64,000 bases of DNA, taken from assembly GCF_001942625.1 (NCBI RefSeq), contig NZ_MLCL01000024.1, forward strand, positions 186,001-250,000, read 5' to 3'. Shown piece by piece: positions 61,872 to 64,000 of this stretch (positions within the stretch are counted from its first letter, which is position 1; the number at the start of each line of letters is the position of its first letter). The translations under genes and the position numbers were made by a program. The notes below the pieces were generated by a model. The model saw only the letters and a program-made list of their open reading frames with translations. It did no database searches and was not told the origin of the DNA. The stretch is from Mycobacterium syngnathidarum. Lineage in GTDB: Bacteria > Actinomycetota > Actinomycetes > Mycobacteriales > Mycobacteriaceae.

Positions 61872-62216
61872 TTATCGGTCTTGCGTACGGTTCTTGTGTT
61901 GGTTGCAAGGCTGACAGACGGCTTGGTGGTTGTGGGGGTTGTATGCGAGGTCGGGGCGTTTCGCCGCCGGGATGATCTTGTCGACGGTTGTTGCGGTGCC
62001 TTGGCAGATTCCGTCGTATTTGAGTTGGCATTGATAGTTGAACCGTGCGAGCACTCTTGGGGTGATGACCTGTTGCCAGTGGCGGGTTCCTGTCACTTTG
62101 GATGACGCGGTTCGTGGGCTGGTTTTCCAGCCGTTGGAGTGTTCGTCGCAGCGTGTTCCGGGTTTGACGAGGACGGTGCAGCCGTTGATGCCGCAGTGCT
62201 TCATGGCGCGGGGCAT
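61872..62216 (-). CDS. HNH endonuclease-like protein with substituted HNH histidine
   Basis: A 114-aa protein with an HNH layout: an N-terminal zinc-like C..C pair (CGINGC, CDEH), then QCQLKYDGICQG, the core VDKIIPAAKRPDLAYNPHNHQAVC, and CQPCNQHKNR. Phage HNH proteins next to terminase or capsid genes nick DNA for packaging. The core normally reads VDHI; here the first His is Lys, while the Asn and later His are present, so catalysis may be lost or changed. AGGGAG lies nine bases before ATG 62216. It is downstream of the capsid gene. Confidence 0.75.
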   Translation of the reverse strand: MPRAMKHCGINGCTVLVKPGTRCDEHSNGWKTSPRTASSKVTGTRHWQQVITPRVLARFNYQCQLKYDGICQGTATTVDKIIPAAKRPDLAYNPHNHQAVCQPCNQHKNRTQDR

Positions 62217-62240
62217 GTGGGTGATCTCCCTATTTGGGGT

Positions 62241-62276
62241 GCCCCGCCGGTTCCTTGAATGGGTGGCCGGCGGGGC
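62241..62276. terminator. Hairpin downstream of the capsid gene
   Basis: GCCCCGCCGG (62241-62250) pairs exactly with CCGGCGGGGC (62267-62276) around a 16-base loop. It lies between the capsid stop and the HNH start, so it can terminate or attenuate capsid transcription or protect its mRNA end. Confidence 0.55.
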
Positions 62277-62285
62277 GATTCGGCC

Positions 62286-63131
62286 TTAGCTGCCGGGTTC
62301 GGTGATGGTGAACTTGCCGATGCGTTCGGGGCGTACGACGTTCCAGCCGATGCGCCAGGTGGCGCGGATGACGGTGGAGTCGGCGCGGAATGCGGCGTGC
62401 TCGCTGGTGGCGATGTTGACGGTGCCGACTGCGGACACGACTGCTGAGGAGTCGACGACGAGGCCGCTGTAGGGCGTGGCGTAGCGGTTGACCAGGACGG
62501 GCAGGTCGAGCAGCAGGCGGGTGGCGTCGGTGGTGCCGGCGCCGAGGAGTGAGGCGTTGCTGTCGGTGGCGGTCTTGAGCTTGCGGAGCTGGCCCCATCC
62601 GAGTGGGTCGACGATGATGTGGGTTGGCATCGACCCGTTTGATTCGAGTTGTGCGACGAGGTCGACGAGGGCGTCGAGGTCGTCGGTGATGGTGGTGCCG
62701 GATTCGATGCCGGTGATGTTGAGCAGGCCGGCGGGTGGTGCGACGGCGGGCAGGGTTGGTGCGGTCTGGGCGATGAATGCTTGGTCGGCGCGTTTGATGA
62801 TGGCCCGTGATACCGACGCTGAGAGTTGGTCGGCGGTCTGTTCCTGCTGGAACTGTTCGTTGGACAGTTCGACGTTCTGTTGGATTTTGGCGGTGTAGAC
62901 GACGACTTCGGATAGGTCGGGGTCGCTGTCGGCGGGTGCTTGGCCTTCGGCGGTGAATGTGGCGTCGTCGTCGTTGACGTAGGCCACGCGCAGGCTGGGG
63001 GCGTCGCCGAGTACTTCGCCGCCGATGGTGCTGGCTTGCAGGATCAGGGCGTCGGGTACGACGTCGGCGGCGGGGAAGAAGGTGGTGTCTGGCCGCCAGG
63101 GGTAGGCGGCGTCGCTGGTGGTGATGGCCAT
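62286..63131 (-). CDS. HK97-fold major capsid protein
   Basis: A 281-aa phage major capsid protein. The fold is suggested by the N-terminal APSLRVAYVNDDDATFTAEGQAPADSDPDLSEVVV, the spine-helix tract ELSNEQFQQEQTADQLSASVSRAIIKRADQAFI, the P-domain-like PTHIIVDPLGWGQLRKLK and the final strand TVIRATWRIGWNVVRPERIGKFTI. No N-terminal delta domain is fused; the separate scaffold-like protein upstream would replace it. ATG 63131 has GAAGG eight bases upstream. Neither a ribosomal slip nor a C-terminal extension was seen. It is flanked by hairpins on both sides. Confidence 0.82.
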   Translation of the reverse strand: MAITTSDAAYPWRPDTTFFPAADVVPDALILQASTIGGEVLGDAPSLRVAYVNDDDATFTAEGQAPADSDPDLSEVVVYTAKIQQNVELSNEQFQQEQTADQLSASVSRAIIKRADQAFIAQTAPTLPAVAPPAGLLNITGIESGTTITDDLDALVDLVAQLESNGSMPTHIIVDPLGWGQLRKLKTATDSNASLLGAGTTDATRLLLDLPVLVNRYATPYSGLVVDSSAVVSAVGTVNIATSEHAAFRADSTVIRATWRIGWNVVRPERIGKFTITEPGS

Positions 63132-63234
63132 GGTGGGGCCTTCTTTCGGGTGTGGGCGTACAGGCGTGCCGTACGCAAGTGAATGTTTGCGTCGGCGTGG
63201 CCGCTGGCCTGTCACCGTTCCCGCGCTGCGGGTG

Positions 63235-63282
63235 AAAAGGGGCGCCGTGGTGGTCTCTGACCGGATGTGCGGCGCCCCTTTT
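63235..63282. terminator. Bidirectional hairpin upstream of the capsid gene
   Basis: AAAAGGGGCGCCG (63235-63247) pairs exactly with CGGCGCCCCTTTT (63270-63282) around a 22-base loop. On either strand the stem is followed by a T-run, so it fits an intrinsic terminator. It lies between the scaffold stop (63286) and the capsid start (63131). It should reduce read-through into the capsid gene unless an antiterminator acts or a separate promoter exists between. Confidence 0.65.
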
Positions 63283-63285
63283 AGT

Positions 63286-63768
63286 TTACTCGCTGCGTGG
63301 TCTGAATGCGTCGCTGAAGGTTGGGGTGGTGTCTGCGCCGACTGGGGTGGTGCTGGTTACTTCTGTGGCGGATACGGGGCGGCGGCGTTTCCAATGTTGG
63401 TGTGTGTCGGCGATTTTGGTGGCGGTGTCGGTGACTTTGTTGGGGTCGATGTTGCCGTTGTCGTCGAGGAGGTCGGTGAGTTGGGTTCCGTCGCGCCACA
63501 TGTCGGTGGGGTCGTGCAGTGCGGTGGCTGCGATGCGTTCTGCTTCGCTGCGCTGCAGGGTTTCGAGGCGTTGTTGCATGGTGGTGAGTTCGGTTTCGGC
63601 GTCGCGGAATTTGTTGCGCCACTTGGCTGCTTCGCGGTTGGGGTTGTCGCCTTGTGGTTCGTCGTCGGGGTGGTCAGCCTCAGGTTCGGGTGTGGTGGGT
63701 TCGCTGGCGGTAGCGGGGTCCGGCTGGATGTCGTCGGGGGCCTCGGTCGGTGTCGTGGGTTCGGTCAT
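63286..63768 (-). CDS. Phage scaffold-like protein
   Basis: A 160-aa protein with the look of a phage scaffolding protein. The N-terminus is Pro/Thr/Glu/Asp-rich and disordered (MTEPTTPTEAPDDIQ). A coiled-coil helix follows (REAAKWRNKFRDAETELTTMQQRLETLQRSEAER, about residues 49-82). The C-terminal tail is basic at KRRRPVSA. Scaffold proteins are often acidic-coiled coils placed directly before the capsid gene, as here. It starts at ATG 63768, 2 bp after the previous gene. Confidence 0.68.
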   Translation of the reverse strand: MTEPTTPTEAPDDIQPDPATASEPTTPEPEADHPDDEPQGDNPNREAAKWRNKFRDAETELTTMQQRLETLQRSEAERIAATALHDPTDMWRDGTQLTDLLDDNGNIDPNKVTDTATKIADTHQHWKRRRPVSATEVTSTTPVGADTTPTFSDAFRPRSE

Positions 63769-63770
63769 GG

Positions 63771-64000
63771 TTAGTTGTTCTCCTTGTTTTCGTTGTCGGC
63801 GGCGTTGGCGGTCCAGGCGCGCAGGATGTCGAGTTTTTCGGGGTGGTCTCGTAGGTCTGGGGCGAGTGCATCGAATACCAACACCAGGGTGGCGCGGAAC
63901 GTTTCGAGTAGCCGGCCATCTGCGGTGGCTTCGGCCAGGACGGTGCGGGTGCCGAGGCTGTCGCGGGTGAGGCAGTGGGTGACGAGGGCGCCGGCGCGGC
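63771..64000 (-). CDS. Phage-island gene, C-terminal part only (cut by window end)
   Basis: A reading frame enters from the right edge and ends in TAA at 63771. Its visible part includes ALVTHCLTRDSLGTRTVLAE, LLETFRATLVLVFDALAP and the C-terminal NAADNENKENN. The frame stays open through the whole 230 bp, ending two bases before the scaffold ATG, so it looks translated and coupled. No family is recognised. In phages the gene before scaffold is often a portal or protease, but nothing here shows that. Confidence 0.55.
   Translation of the reverse strand, partial: RAGALVTHCLTRDSLGTRTVLAEATADGRLLETFRATLVLVFDALAPDLRDHPEKLDILRAWTANAADNENKENN

Larger units (their letters stand above)
60919..64000. 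mobile_element. Left end of a prophage or phage-like island (continues past window)
   Basis: From the tRNA fragment rightward all plausible genes are on the minus strand and phage-like: unknown gene, HNH protein, major capsid, scaffold-like protein, and a truncated gene. Left of the fragment are host genes. No integrase, terminase or portal lies in the window. The size and class cannot be judged from this edge. Confidence 0.75.

Overview
The window is mycobacterial chromosome, most likely from a fast-growing Mycolicibacterium species. Reasons: high GC, frequent GTG starts and 4-bp start/stop overlaps, a complete ESX-3 type VII secretion locus with PE/PPE and Esx genes, and gene order that follows M. 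tuberculosis Rv0269c to about Rv0294 as I recall it. The phnDCE/phnF block further right recalls M. smegmatis. These comparisons are from memory, not from a search.

Layout. 1-10317: a LutA-like start (partial), a LigD-type polymerase-domain protein, fadD2, an SDR, two small membrane/secreted proteins, fadE6, a 2-hydroxyacid dehydrogenase, an alpha/beta hydrolase, and a TetR/VOC divergent pair around a 32-bp palindrome. 10318-15386: an accessory block (methyltransferase, XRE regulator, metallo-beta-lactamase-fold hydrolase, carboxylesterase, AraC regulator) lying between genes that I recall as neighbours in M. tuberculosis. 15387-17916: TetR, an MpaB-type oxygenase and a TIGR00027 methyltransferase. 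18046-32632: ESX-3 in canonical order (eccA3, eccB3, eccC3, PE5, PPE4, esxG, esxH, espG3, eccD3, mycP3, eccE3), preceded by two IdeR-like boxes. This points to iron-regulated secretion of EsxG-EsxH and PE5-PPE4 for siderophore-dependent metal uptake.

32588-48621: mostly enzymes: two hydrolases, Tam-like methyltransferase, TetR, an AurF-type diiron protein with a ferredoxin/ferredoxin reductase fusion, PAP2 and PAP2-lipid kinase proteins, an L,D-transpeptidase-like protein, a FAD-Rieske fusion, a membrane-anchored Hsp70-like protein with a Thr/Pro-rich tail, a secreted cupin and a GH16 glucanase. 48652-53921: a phosphonate/phosphite locus (phnD, phnC, a double-length phnE and a zinc alcohol dehydrogenase) divergent from a PhnF-type GntR repressor, with two perfect TTGGTCTATACCAA operators between them. 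54138-60698: a secreted metallopeptidase-like protein, a mycothiol-dependent-isomerase-family protein, a TAT arylsulfatase, MarR, and an LLM/F420-type oxidoreductase overlapping a TetR gene that seems to start at CTG.

60919-64000: a prophage or phage-like island. Its left edge is a displaced tRNA 3' half (candidate att site). Inward on the minus strand lie an unknown gene, an HNH protein whose usual first His is Lys, a major capsid gene bracketed by two hairpins, a scaffold-like protein and a gene cut by the window end. No integrase is visible, so the element's type (full prophage, phiRv-like element or capsid-bearing satellite) is open.
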